A stretch of DNA of 64,000 nt from contig NZ_LISX01000003.1 in the NCBI RefSeq assembly GCF_001905465.1, forward strand, positions 714,698-778,697, read 5' to 3'. A program made the translations under genes and the position numbers. Below, piece by piece: positions 7,279 through 15,575 of the stretch. Within the stretch, counting starts at the first letter, position 1, and each line of letters starts with the position of its first letter. The notes under the pieces are model-generated. The model worked only from the letters and a program-made list of their open reading frames with translations. It made no database searches and was not told the origin of the DNA. This stretch comes from Kitasatospora sp. CB01950 (GTDB taxonomy: Bacteria > Actinomycetota > Actinomycetes > Streptomycetales > Streptomycetaceae).

Positions 7279-8805
7279 ATGACCGACGCGGTCGGACTCT
7301 CCCCTTCGGCGCCGCCCTCCGCGGGCGCGGCCGGACCCTACCGTTGGCGCTGGGTCGCGCTGTTCGTCATCCTCGCCGCCGAGGTGATGGACCTGCTCGA
7401 CTCGCTGGTGACGAATATCGCCGGGCCCTCGATCCGGCAGGACATCGGCGGCGGCGAGTCCACGATCCAGTGGCTCGGCGCGGCCTACACGCTGGCGATG
7501 GCCATCGGCCTGATCACCGGCGGCCGGCTCGGCGACATCTTCGGCCGCCGCCGGATGTTCATGATCGGCGCGGCCGGATTCACCCTCGGCTCGCTCGCCT
7601 GCGGCCTGGCCCAGGAGCCCTGGCAGCTGATCGCCGCCCGGGTCGCCCAGGGCCTGCTCGGCGCGGTGATGCTCCCGCAGGGCCTCGGCATCATGAAGGA
7701 GATCTTCTCGCCGAAGGAGCAGGGCGCGGCCTTCGGCATGTTCGGCCCGGTGATGGGCCTGTCCACGGTCGGCGGCCCGATCCTGGCCGGCTGGCTGATC
7801 GACGCGGACTTCGCCGGCACCGGCTGGCGGATGATCTTCCTGATCAACATCCCGCTGGGCCTGTTCGCCTTCATAGGTGGACGGATCTTCCTCCCGGCCC
7901 GGGCGGACGGCCGGACGGTCCGGCTCGACCTGGTCGGCGCGCTGCTGGCGGCCGTCGGCGCAGCCGCCGTCATCTACCCGCTGGTCCAGGGCCGTGAGAA
8001 CGACTGGCCGCTGTGGGCGTTCGCGCTGCTGGCGATCGGCGTGGCGGTGTTCGGTGTGTTCGGCTGGTACGAGGCGCGGCGCAAGGCCGCCGGGGCTGAC
8101 CCGCTGGTCGAGCCGAGCCTGTTCGCCAAGCGCGGTTTCAGCGGCGGCATGGTGCTGGGCCTGATCTTCTTCACCGCCATGACGGGCTTCTGGCTGACGT
8201 TCAGCCTCTACACCCAGCTGGGTCTGCACTTCACTGCGCTGAAGTCCGGCCTGGCCGGGGTGCCCGCCTCGGTCGGCATGGTGATCGCGTTCGTCGCCTC
8301 GCAGGCACTGCAGCGCTTCGGGCGCAAGGTGATGCACGCGGGTCTGCTGGTGATGGTGGCCGGTGTGCTCGGTCTGATGTACACGCTGCACAGCCAGGGC
8401 GAGGCCGTCACCCCGTGGCAGACAGTGCCCGCGCTGGCGGTCGCCGGTCTGGGCATGGGCCTGGTGATGGCACCGTTCTTCGGCATGGTGCTGGCCTCGG
8501 TGGACGCACACGAGACCGGTTCGGCCTCGGGCACGCTGACGGCCGTTCAGCAGCTGGGCGGCGCACTCGGCAGCGCCATCCTCGGCACGGTGTTCTTCGA
8601 GCGGCTGAAGACCGCCGACTTCGCCAGCGCCGAGCAGATCACCCTCTGGACCGAGGTCGGCATGCTGGTCGCGGTCTTCGCCGCGATATTCCTGCTCCCC
8701 AAGCACGCCCGCCCCGAGGACGGCGAGGGCGCGCCCGAGGGGAGCGACGAGGAGAGCGCGGCCGTGCCCGGCCCGCGCAAGGACGGGGAGCGCCAGTCGG
8801 TGTGA
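7279..8805 (+). CDS. MFS multidrug efflux transporter, DHA2 (14-helix) type
   Basis: 508-residue membrane protein of the EmrB/QacA family, expected to export drugs or cations by proton antiport. It has about 14 hydrophobic helices. Near the start are LDSLVTNIAGPSI on helix 1 (membrane acidic residue) and GRLGDIFGRRRMF, the motif A loop. ATG 7279 is preferred because AGGAG at 7267-7271 is seven bases away; ATG 7273 is only one base from it. The C-terminal 35 residues are a charged tail. The divergent TetR gene at 6165-6962 is the probable repressor. Substrate unknown. Confidence 0.92.
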   Translation: MTDAVGLSPSAPPSAGAAGPYRWRWVALFVILAAEVMDLLDSLVTNIAGPSIRQDIGGGESTIQWLGAAYTLAMAIGLITGGRLGDIFGRRRMFMIGAAGFTLGSLACGLAQEPWQLIAARVAQGLLGAVMLPQGLGIMKEIFSPKEQGAAFGMFGPVMGLSTVGGPILAGWLIDADFAGTGWRMIFLINIPLGLFAFIGGRIFLPARADGRTVRLDLVGALLAAVGAAAVIYPLVQGRENDWPLWAFALLAIGVAVFGVFGWYEARRKAAGADPLVEPSLFAKRGFSGGMVLGLIFFTAMTGFWLTFSLYTQLGLHFTALKSGLAGVPASVGMVIAFVASQALQRFGRKVMHAGLLVMVAGVLGLMYTLHSQGEAVTPWQTVPALAVAGLGMGLVMAPFFGMVLASVDAHETGSASGTLTAVQQLGGALGSAILGTVFFERLKTADFASAEQITLWTEVGMLVAVFAAIFLLPKHARPEDGEGAPEGSDEESAAVPGPRKDGERQSV

Positions 8806-8880
8806 CGCACGGTCGACGACCGACCGGCCGGCCGCTCCGGGCATCAGCTGCCGGGGCGGCCGACCGGTCGGGTCGGTCGC

Positions 8881-8905
8881 GGGTGACGGCCGTCGGCCGT
8901 CACCC
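8881..8905. terminator. Hairpin terminator between convergent MFS and chitinase genes
   Basis: GGGTGACGGCC-GTC-GGCCGTCACCC is a perfect 11-bp stem. A near-copy follows directly (8906-8934), making a tandem repeat of the hairpin arm. Confidence 0.8.
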
Positions 8906-8941
8906 GTCGGCCGTCGGCCGTCACCCGTCGGTCATCGGTAC

Positions 8942-10570
8942 TCAGCCGTTGTAGGCGGCGAAGAGCTTCGAGAACTGGTAGGGGGTCTGCGGAATGTTGG
9001 TGCACTTGGGCAGCGAGCCGGTGCAGGCGTTGGCGTCCCGGGTCATCTCCCAGAAGGCCAGCTCGCCGAGGTGGTTCTGCTGGGCGAAGGCGATCAGCTG
9101 CTGGGCGTCGGAGATACCGAACACCTCGGAGCTGGTGTCGTTCTGGCCGAGCATCGGGGTGACACCGACCATGGCGTACGCCTGAGCATCCGTCAGGTTG
9201 GTCCACACGGAGCGGATCTGCGCCTGGGTGGACTGGGCGGACTGGATCGCGTAGGCGCCCATCTTGCCGGCCGGGCTCGGGGCGGCCCAGTCGCCGAAGT
9301 CCATCGCCATGACGTTCACCAGGTCGACGACCAGGCCGGCGTTCTTGGCGGACTGCAGGATGTAGACGCCGTCGGCGGTGAGGCCGCTGGGCAGCACCGG
9401 GAGGGTCAGGCTGACCTTCAGGTCACGGCCCTTGGCGCGCTGCGCGGCCTGCACCTGGGCGAGGGCGGCGGAGCGGCGGTCCACGGAGGCGTGGTCGGTG
9501 ACGGCGGTGCCCTCGATGTCGAAGTCGACCCGGTCCAGCGCGTAGACGTCCACCACCTTCTGGTACTGGGCGGCGAGCGAGGCCACGGTGGTGCAGGACT
9601 GTGCCAGTTCGGTGCCGTTGGCACCGCCGAACGACGGGCGGACGTCGCCGCCGGCGGCCCGGACGGCGTCCATGTCGTCCTTGTCCCAGCCGGTGGCGGG
9701 GTCGTACGCGCCGAACCAGCTGGCGGTGCACGGCTGGCTTCCGTTGATGATGAAGGCCAGCGAGAACTCCTTGATCCCGCTGGCGGCGGCGAGTGCGGGC
9801 AGGTTGGGCGTCGGGTAGGCGCCGAGGTCCACGTAGGGGGCTGCGGTGCCGGGGGTGGTGCCGGTGCCGGCGGTGGCGGTCACGGCGGCGGAGGCGGCGG
9901 ACTCGTTGCCGGCGGCGTCGAAGGCGCTGACGGTGAAGGTGTGGCTGCTGCCCTGGAGCAGGCCGCGGACGGTCGCGCTGGTGCCGGTGACGGTGGCGAC
10001 GACGGCGCTGCCCTCGCGCAGGTGGTAGCCGGCCACGCCGACGTTGTCGGTGGAGGCGCTCCAGCCGAGGGTGACGCTGCCCGGCCCGCTGCCGGTGCTG
10101 TGCAGGTTGGCGGGGACGGACGGCGCGGTGCTGTCGGCGGGCGCGCCGGCACACGGCTGGTTGTTGATGGTGCAGTTGGCGGGCGCGGTCTGGGTGGCGC
10201 CGGTGGTGACGCCGAAGCCGATGGCGGGGGCTCCGGCCCCGGGGGCGAGCGGCGCGGCCCAGGTCGGCGAGGTCACCGTGTAGTGGGTGCCGGAGGAGGT
10301 GGTGGTGGAGGTGAGGGTGCCGTTCCACAGGCTGGAGACGGTCTCGCCGGTCGGCAGGTCGAAGGCGAGCGACCAGTTGTTGACCGTCGCGTTGGTGTGG
10401 TTGGTGACGGTGTAGGTGGCCTGGAAACCGTTCGACCAGCTCTGGGTCACGGCGTAGTCGGCGACCAGTCCGGAGACTCCGGCGGCGTTGGCCGTGCCTG
10501 CCGTGGTGGCGGCCAGCGGCGCGACGAGCAGGGCCGCGGTGGCGGCGAGAGACAGGGTGACGCGCCTCAT
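8942..10570 (-). CDS. Secreted GH18 chitinase with N-terminal CBM2 and Fn3
   Basis: 542-residue secreted modular chitinase. A signal peptide (about 1-29, TANAA) is followed by a family-2 carbohydrate-binding module (31-140, with W45, W66, W82 and a Cys pair). A fibronectin type III domain (about 150-233) and a GH18 barrel (about 245-542) follow. The catalytic motif is complete: Asp346, Asp349, Asp351 and the acid Glu353 in LDRVDFDIEG. ATG 10570 has GAGGAG eight bases upstream. The layout resembles Streptomyces CBM2-Fn3-GH18 chitinases that act on crystalline chitin. A dre-like operator lies between its -35 and -10. The frame stays open far upstream on the minus strand, but that part is the shadow of the LPMO gene. 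Confidence 0.95.
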   Translation of the reverse strand: MRRVTLSLAATAALLVAPLAATTAGTANAAGVSGLVADYAVTQSWSNGFQATYTVTNHTNATVNNWSLAFDLPTGETVSSLWNGTLTSTTTSSGTHYTVTSPTWAAPLAPGAGAPAIGFGVTTGATQTAPANCTINNQPCAGAPADSTAPSVPANLHSTGSGPGSVTLGWSASTDNVGVAGYHLREGSAVVATVTGTSATVRGLLQGSSHTFTVSAFDAAGNESAASAAVTATAGTGTTPGTAAPYVDLGAYPTPNLPALAAASGIKEFSLAFIINGSQPCTASWFGAYDPATGWDKDDMDAVRAAGGDVRPSFGGANGTELAQSCTTVASLAAQYQKVVDVYALDRVDFDIEGTAVTDHASVDRRSAALAQVQAAQRAKGRDLKVSLTLPVLPSGLTADGVYILQSAKNAGLVVDLVNVMAMDFGDWAAPSPAGKMGAYAIQSAQSTQAQIRSVWTNLTDAQAYAMVGVTPMLGQNDTSSEVFGISDAQQLIAFAQQNHLGELAFWEMTRDANACTGSLPKCTNIPQTPYQFSKLFAAYNG

Positions 10571-10636
10571 GGGCGGGTTCTCCTCGACGGTGTGGGGGGA
10601 GTGGGGCGGTGCGCTGGTGCTGGGGGCGCACTCAAG

Positions 10637-10663
10637 ATGGTCCAGACCAATTGGGGCCGTCAA
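10637..10663 (-). promoter_or_regulatory. Chitinase promoter with dre-like DasR operator
   Basis: The minus strand has TTGACG (10663-10658) followed 17-18 bases later by CATCTT. Between them lies AATTGGTCTGGACCAT (plus-strand ATGGTCCAGACCAATT, 10637-10652), a strong dre match with the TGGTC/GACCA core. Confidence 0.8.
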
Positions 10664-10935
10664 GGTGGGAACCTGCGGTTTTGCAGAGAGTTGACGGTTC
10701 ATCAAGGTGCGGGAGGAGCATGCAGGCAGGAGCGGCCGGAGCGGGAGCGGCAGCGGCAGGTTCGACGGGTGCGCACGGGTTGCTCCGGCGCGAGCGGCTG
10801 CGGGCCCGCGACAGGCCGCGGCGGATCGCGGGCCGCTGTGCGGCGAGCACGGCGAGGCGTGGCGGTGCGTGGCGGTGCGCGGTGGGGCCTGCGGGCTGGT
10901 GGGTGTCACGCAGGAGGAGGCGGGTGACGACGGAG

Positions 10936-10972
10936 GGCGCGGCCCCCGAACTGTGGGGGATGGGGCCGCGCC
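10936..10972 (-). terminator. LPMO terminator
   Basis: GGCGCGGCCCC and GGGGCCGCGCC form a perfect 11-bp stem with a 15-base loop, 39 bases after the LPMO stop. Confidence 0.8.
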
Positions 10973-11010
10973 ACCCGCCCGACCCTCACGGGTCAGGCGT
11001 TCATGGGCCG

Positions 11011-11940
11011 TCAGGCGGTGACGGCGGTGTTGCGCATCCGGCGGGCCAGGAGCACGCCCGAGGCGGTGGCGGCCAGCAGGCCGGTGCCGGCCATGCCGAG
11101 CAGCAGGTTGCTGGTGGAGTTGTCCACCGGCAGGGTGGTTCCGGTCGTGGCGGTGCCGGCGGCGGCCTCCTGGGCGGTCAGGGCGTCGCCGCCGTGGCCG
11201 TAGTGGGAGACGGAGGAGTGTCCGGTGCCCGCGGCGATCTGCGCCTCGGTGGGCGCGTTCGGGGCCTGCGCGGCGAAGGCGCCGGCGGCGGCCGCGGTGC
11301 CCGAACCGAAGTCGACGTCGGAGCAGCCGAAGAACGCCTCGGGGCTGTCGGTGCGCTGCCACACCATGTAGATGAGCTGGCGCCCGGTGCGCTGCGGCAG
11401 GTTGACGTTGACGTTGTAGTAGCCGTTGTCCGAGGTGCGCGGGCTGGCGAAGGTGGCGATCGGGTTCGCCAGGTCCAGGTTGGACCACTTCAGCGGCTGG
11501 GTGGGGTTGTAGCTGCTGTTGGTGATGTACAGCTTCATGACGCCCTGGTGGGGCGCGGTGACGCGGAAGTTGAAGGTCTTCGCGCCGGCCGTCACCGAGG
11601 TGGCGGGCCAGTCGGTGCGGGCCCAGTCCAGGGCGCGGTACTTGTCGCGGTTGGCGGAGCACAGGTGGCCGTCGGGGATGATCTGCTGGGCCTGGCCGTT
11701 GGCGCTGGCGATGTTGACCTCGTTCCAGTCGTACAGCGGCTGGGTGCCGCTGTCGGCGACGAGGTCCTTGCAGACCTGGGACTTGGGGGTCTCGGGGCCC
11801 TCCGCGTAGCAGGCGGCGACGCGGCTGGCGGGGCCGAACATGGCGCCGTGGGCTCCGGCGGTGCCGGCGGCGAAGGTGGTGGCGACCAGGGCGCCCGCGC
11901 CCACCGCGGACGCAGTGAGCAGACGACGGGACCAGGACAT
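11011..11940 (-). CDS. AA10 lytic polysaccharide monooxygenase with C-terminal membrane anchor
   Basis: 309-residue copper monooxygenase (chitin-binding/CHB family) that cleaves crystalline chitin or cellulose oxidatively. After a signal peptide (1-30, cleaved AGA|H) the mature chain begins with His31, which with His131 (APHQG) forms the copper histidine brace. Phe211 in CSDVDF is the likely axial residue. The AA10 domain ends near 212. A flexible Ala/Thr-rich linker (213-275) leads to a hydrophobic helix (279-299) and an RRMR tail, so the enzyme is probably held at the cell surface. There is no LPxTG or LAxTG motif before the helix, only LPVDN. ATG 11940 has GAGGAG four bases upstream. A dre-like site sits in its promoter. 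Confidence 0.93.
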   Translation of the reverse strand: MSWSRRLLTASAVGAGALVATTFAAGTAGAHGAMFGPASRVAACYAEGPETPKSQVCKDLVADSGTQPLYDWNEVNIASANGQAQQIIPDGHLCSANRDKYRALDWARTDWPATSVTAGAKTFNFRVTAPHQGVMKLYITNSSYNPTQPLKWSNLDLANPIATFASPRTSDNGYYNVNVNLPQRTGRQLIYMVWQRTDSPEAFFGCSDVDFGSGTAAAAGAFAAQAPNAPTEAQIAAGTGHSSVSHYGHGGDALTAQEAAAGTATTGTTLPVDNSTSNLLLGMAGTGLLAATASGVLLARRMRNTAVTA

Positions 11941-12061
11941 GGTTCTCCTCGGAAAGGTGCCGGGTCGATGGTGGGGGAAAAGGCGGACATGCGCCCGCCC
12001 GGCGCCCAGGGAGCTACCCGGGGCGGCGCGGTGTGGACCCGGCACACCGCGAACGGACCGA

Positions 12062-12091
12062 AGGCTACGATTGGCCTATACCAATTGACAA
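12062..12091 (-). promoter_or_regulatory. LPMO promoter with dre-like DasR operator
   Basis: The minus strand shows TTGTCA (12091-12086), an 18-base spacer and TAGCCT (12067-12062). The spacer contains ATTGGTATAGGCCAAT (12085-12070), which has palindromic ends ATTGG/CCAAT and fits the dre layout. Confidence 0.75.
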
Positions 12092-12487
12092 GTGTCTGCC
12101 ATTTTTGATCGGCCCCCCGCTGGCGGCATTCGGCCAACCGCAACGCCCGTGGCGAGCCTCCGACCTGGCGTTGCGTCAGAACCCGATGGGCACCCGCTCG
12201 GCGAAATGCACCAGCGGAATCGGCCTCCCACCAGCCCCGCGACCTACCGCCGTCGTACCCGCGCGGCTACGTCCGCCCACCCGCCCGGCCACCTCCACCG
12301 TCCGCCGCAGGGGCGTGATGCCGTCGGCGGATAAGGAGGTCATAAGCCACCGCTAACCCTGCCCCAAGCCGCCCGAACCACCGTCAGCCCATCGCCCGAA
12401 CCACCGTCGCCCTAAGCACCACCGCCCGAACCGCCACCGCCCGAAGCACCACCGGCCCGCACGGTCGGCCCGCCGCTCGACGCTCCG
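12092..12487. repeat. Intergenic region with degenerate GCCCGAACCACCGTC repeats
   Basis: No gene is supported in these 396 bases. At 12368-12455 a unit like GCCCGAACCACCGTC recurs four to five times with changes (CCGAACCACC, CCGAACCGCC, CCGAAGCACC). It lies downstream of the phosphatase gene on the minus strand and could come from replication slippage. Confidence 0.5.
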
Positions 12488-13009
12488 TCAGCCCCAGGGG
12501 GCCGTCAGCGAGCTGAGCAGTCGCGCCGTGTCGAGGCCGGTCTCCAGGTAGGCGACGAAGAGTTCGTTGTTGAGCGCCCAGGGCGAGCGCCGCGCCCGCA
12601 CCCGGCGGATCGCCTCGGCGGTGTCCGTGCCCACTCCGATCAGCGCCTGCGCCACCACCAGCCCGGACCGGTTGTAGCCGGAGTGGCAGCGCACCAGCAC
12701 TCGGCGTCCGGCCGCGACCGCCGTCGCGGTGTACTCGGCGGCGGCCTGGACGGCGGCCAACTGCTCGGCGTCCAACGGCCCGTCCGGCACCTCGGCGACC
12801 AGGTGTTCGACGCCCGGTGCGGGCCCGTGGCCGGGGGCCGTGTACAGGCTGACCACCAGGTCGAATTCGGCGCCGACGCACACGAATCGGAGCTCCCCGG
12901 CCGGGTCGTGCCAGTAGTGGCCGCCCATCCACAGGCCGGGTGCGACCTCGTTCCACGGCGCCTCGGGCGGGCCCGGTAGGTCGGGGCCGTCCTTTCGACG
13001 GGTCTTCAT
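12488..13009 (-). CDS. Dual-specificity protein phosphatase-like protein
   Basis: 173-residue cytoplasmic protein with the cysteine phosphatase signature CHSGYNRSG: Cys108 and Arg114 form the CX5R loop, followed by Ser115. The residue before the cysteine is Arg rather than the usual His, so the motif is slightly unusual. The N-terminal part (GLWMGGHYW, LVVSL) is typical of atypical dual-specificity phosphatases. ATG 13009 has a weak upstream purine stretch. No operon partner is near: it is divergent from the lamin-tail protein. It is unrelated in fold group to the 1183-1890 phosphatase, so the window carries two different Cys-based phosphatases. Confidence 0.85.
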   Translation of the reverse strand: MKTRRKDGPDLPGPPEAPWNEVAPGLWMGGHYWHDPAGELRFVCVGAEFDLVVSLYTAPGHGPAPGVEHLVAEVPDGPLDAEQLAAVQAAAEYTATAVAAGRRVLVRCHSGYNRSGLVVAQALIGVGTDTAEAIRRVRARRSPWALNNELFVAYLETGLDTARLLSSLTAPWG

Positions 13010-13184
13010 GTCACTGCCCCCCGCCGGAGAACGTCACCGCGGGCGCGGCCGTTCCCGTTTCGGGGGCGGCGGGTGGGGGTTCGCCGGGCGTTCATGGCGG
13101 GAACAGGTGGCGGTGGGGCGTCGTTCGGGCGGGGTCGGGAGGTTGGTCGGCGCCGTGTTCACACCGAACCGAGGGACGGAAACC

Positions 13185-14645
13185 GTGATCGAACCGCGCG
13201 CCCCCAGGTGGCGTCGTCGCCTCTCCCTGCTGCTGGCCGCCGTCGCTCTGCCGGCCGTCGGCGTGGGAGTGCTGACCGCCCCGCCCGCCGCCGCCGCCCC
13301 GCCCGCTGCAGCCTCGCCCGCCGCCGCGCCGGCCGACGACATCCGGATCAACGAGGTGGTGACGACCGGGTCGGTCAACGACTCGATCGAGCTGTACAAC
13401 AAGGGCACCGCCACGATCGACCTGTCCGGGTGGGTCCTCAAGGACGACAACGACAGCAACAAGTACAAGATCGCCTCCGGTACCAGCCTCGCCCCCGGCG
13501 GCTTCAAGTCGTTCGACGTGCACGGCAGCTTCGGCCTCGGCTCCGCCGACAGCGCCCGCCTGTACCTGGCCGACGGCACCACCCCGGTCGACTCGTTCAG
13601 CTGGACCTCGCACTCCAACCCGTCCTGGTCGCGCTGCGCCGACGGCACCGGCGGCTGGACGCAGGCCGCCACTCTGACGCTCGGCGCCGCCAACAACTGC
13701 GGCTCCAGCGGCGGCGGTTCCACGACGCCGGTGGCCTGGCCCGGCGGTTCGACGGTCGCCACCGCCGACGCGTCCAACGTGTTCGGCACCGACCTGTCCG
13801 GCCTCTACCAGGAGGGCGGCGTGATGTGGGGCGCGCAGAACTCCGGAAAGCTGTGGCGGCTGGTCCCGAACGGCTCCGGCGGCTGGACGCCCGACACCGC
13901 CAACGGCTGGGGCTCCGGCAAGGCGCTGCGCTTCCCCGGCGGCACCGGCACCCCCGACGACGAGGGCGTCACCGTGACCGGCGCCGGTTCGGCCGGCGGC
14001 GTGTACGTCTCCAGCGAGCGCAACGCCGACGCCTCGTCCACCAGCCGGCTGTCCGTGCTGCGCTACGACGTGTCCGGCACCGGCACCACGCTGACCGCCA
14101 CCCGGGAGTGGAACCTCACCCCCGACCTGCCCGCCACCGGCTCCAACCTTGGCCTGGAGGGCGTCACCTGGGTGCCCGACAGCTACCTGACCGGCGCGGG
14201 CTTCAAGGACGCCTCCACCGGCGCCGCCTACGACCCGAGCCGCTACGCCGCGCACACCGGCGGCGTGTTCTTCGTCGGCGTCGAGGGCTCCGGCACCGTC
14301 TACGGCTACGTGCTGCTGGAGGCCGGCGGCTTCACCAAGGTCGCCACCGTCAGCAGCGGCATGGCCGGCGTGATGGAACTCCAGTGGGAGCCGCAGGCCA
14401 ACCGCCTCTGGGTGGTCTGCGACGACACCTGTTCCGGCCAGCACCGCACCTTCCAGGTCGGCGCGAGCGGCGCGTTCGCCGTCACCGCCGTCCACAACCG
14501 CCCGTCCGGGATGCCGAACATCAACAACGAAGGCTTCACGCTCGCCGGCGCAGACGAGTGCGTGAACGGCAGCAAGCCCGTGTACTGGTCGGACGACAGC
14601 AACACCGGCAACCATGCCCTGCGCAAGGGCAGCGTCACCTGCTGA
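13185..14645 (+). CDS. Secreted lamin-tail domain protein with esterase-like/SdiA-regulated C-terminal domain
   Basis: 486 residues from GTG 13185, chosen because GGGACGGA lies just upstream and the following residues form a normal signal peptide (RRR...LLLAAVALPAVGVG). After an Ala/Pro-rich stretch, residues about 50-155 resemble the lamin-tail domain (IRINEVVTTGS, WVLKDDND, FSWTSHSNPSWSRC). The rest (about 170-486) is a beta-rich region with repeated GVYVSSERN/GVFFVGVEG and NEGFTLAG patterns, like SdiA-regulated or phytase-like propeller proteins. It carries several cysteines. It is probably exported; the function is unknown, with binding or hydrolysis of extracellular phosphate esters or nucleic acids possible. 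Confidence 0.85.
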   Translation: MIEPRAPRWRRRLSLLLAAVALPAVGVGVLTAPPAAAAPPAAASPAAAPADDIRINEVVTTGSVNDSIELYNKGTATIDLSGWVLKDDNDSNKYKIASGTSLAPGGFKSFDVHGSFGLGSADSARLYLADGTTPVDSFSWTSHSNPSWSRCADGTGGWTQAATLTLGAANNCGSSGGGSTTPVAWPGGSTVATADASNVFGTDLSGLYQEGGVMWGAQNSGKLWRLVPNGSGGWTPDTANGWGSGKALRFPGGTGTPDDEGVTVTGAGSAGGVYVSSERNADASSTSRLSVLRYDVSGTGTTLTATREWNLTPDLPATGSNLGLEGVTWVPDSYLTGAGFKDASTGAAYDPSRYAAHTGGVFFVGVEGSGTVYGYVLLEAGGFTKVATVSSGMAGVMELQWEPQANRLWVVCDDTCSGQHRTFQVGASGAFAVTAVHNRPSGMPNINNEGFTLAGADECVNGSKPVYWSDDSNTGNHALRKGSVTC

Positions 14646-14666
14646 CGAGGTAGCGGACCCCGTGAC

Positions 14667-14697
14667 GGCCCCGGCTGCCCAAGTGGCTGCCGGGGCC
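14667..14697. terminator. Hairpin terminator between convergent genes
   Basis: GGCCCCGGC and GCCGGGGCC form a 9-bp stem between the lamin-tail gene (+) and the lipoprotein gene (-). Confidence 0.8.
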
Positions 14698-14706
14698 GGC
14701 GCGTCG

Positions 14707-15450
14707 TCAGAGGTCGGTGGGCGGCGGGGTGTCGGTGGCGGGGCCGTACTCGCCGAGGCCGGTCTCGGAGCGCAGGCGGTAGCCGTCGGCCTCGCAGGTC
14801 AGCGTCAGCCGGGACAGCCGGCCGCCGGCGTCGAGCAGCAGATCGGTCGCGCAGTCCGGCACCCGGTGCTGTGCCAGCCGCTCGCGGGCGGTGGCGTCGA
14901 GGAACCCGGAGACCTGCGCCACCGGGAGCCGCCCGACCAGGTGGAAGCCGGTGCCGCCGTGCAGGCCCCCGATCCTGGCCGGGCCCCGGAACGACCCCGG
15001 GTCGCTCCGCAGCAGCGCCTCGGCGGCCGGGCGGTGGTCGGCGAGCACCGGCTCCGCCGGGCGCGGCGACGTCCGCCACGTACCGCCGCCGGTCCGGGTG
15101 TAGGCGGTGTCCCGGGTCACCGTCAGGTAGGTCTGCCCGGTGTCGGACGTCCGGACCGTCGAACTGGTCTGCACGTCAGAGACGTTGACCGTGCCGGTGC
15201 TGCGCGCGGTGGTCGCGCCGTCCTCGACCTCGGTGCGCAGAACGGCCGAGAACGGCTGTGGCGGCGCGGCGATCGCCGCGCGGAGCCCGGCCAGCTCCTG
15301 CGCGGGGTCGCCCGGCCAGGACGCGGACGCGGAGGGCGAACGGGACGGCTTGGGCATGCTGGTCGAGGACGCCCACGAGCACCCCGTCAGCACCAGAGCC
15401 AGCGCCGCCGCCACCGCGACCCGGCCACCCCCGCGCACCGCCACCGACAC
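14707..15450 (-). CDS. Lipoprotein of unknown function
   Basis: 247 residues with an N-terminal signal ending in the lipobox LTGC (about residue 22), so it should be lipid-anchored outside the membrane. A Ser/Pro-rich spacer follows, then a region of alternating Thr/Val-rich strands (TVNVSDVQTSSTVRTSDTGQ). This resembles the LolA/LppX-like lipoproteins that carry hydrophobic ligands, though the match is only by pattern. Two cysteines near the C-terminus (DCATD, LTCEADG) could form a disulfide. GTG 15450 is the assumed start; GTG codons a few positions upstream are alternatives. The gene is downstream of another lipoprotein on the same strand, with a 125-base gap holding a CTGACGATCCGTCAA palindrome. 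Confidence 0.75.
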   Translation of the reverse strand: MSVAVRGGGRVAVAAALALVLTGCSWASSTSMPKPSRSPSASASWPGDPAQELAGLRAAIAAPPQPFSAVLRTEVEDGATTARSTGTVNVSDVQTSSTVRTSDTGQTYLTVTRDTAYTRTGGGTWRTSPRPAEPVLADHRPAAEALLRSDPGSFRGPARIGGLHGGTGFHLVGRLPVAQVSGFLDATARERLAQHRVPDCATDLLLDAGGRLSRLTLTCEADGYRLRSETGLGEYGPATDTPPPTDL

Positions 15451-15575
15451 GATCCCCACCCCCACGCAGACACCCGGACACCGCCCGGCGGCGGATACGT
15501 TCTCGCAGCTCACGGGCGGCGCGCAAACCAATTCGCGAGCGAGGGGCTGACGATCCGTCAAAGTGCGGAAGGGGA

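Larger units (their letters stand above)
10571..11010. other. Intergenic region between the LPMO and the CBM2 chitinase
   Basis: No gene is visible in these 440 bases. They hold the chitinase promoter and dre (10637-10663), the palindrome TTGACGGTTCATCAA (10691-10705) and the LPMO terminator (10936-10972). A short direct repeat of GTGCGTGGCG is near 10860-10880. Confidence 0.7.

Noticed and set aside
12092..12356. Plus-strand open frames of 80 and 107 codons
   Set aside because: No ribosome site, Arg/Pro-rich without domain features, and they lie in the LPMO promoter and repeat region.
15160..15176. Additional dre-like word ACTGGTCTGCACG
   Set aside because: It lies inside the lipoprotein coding sequence and lacks the second half-site.
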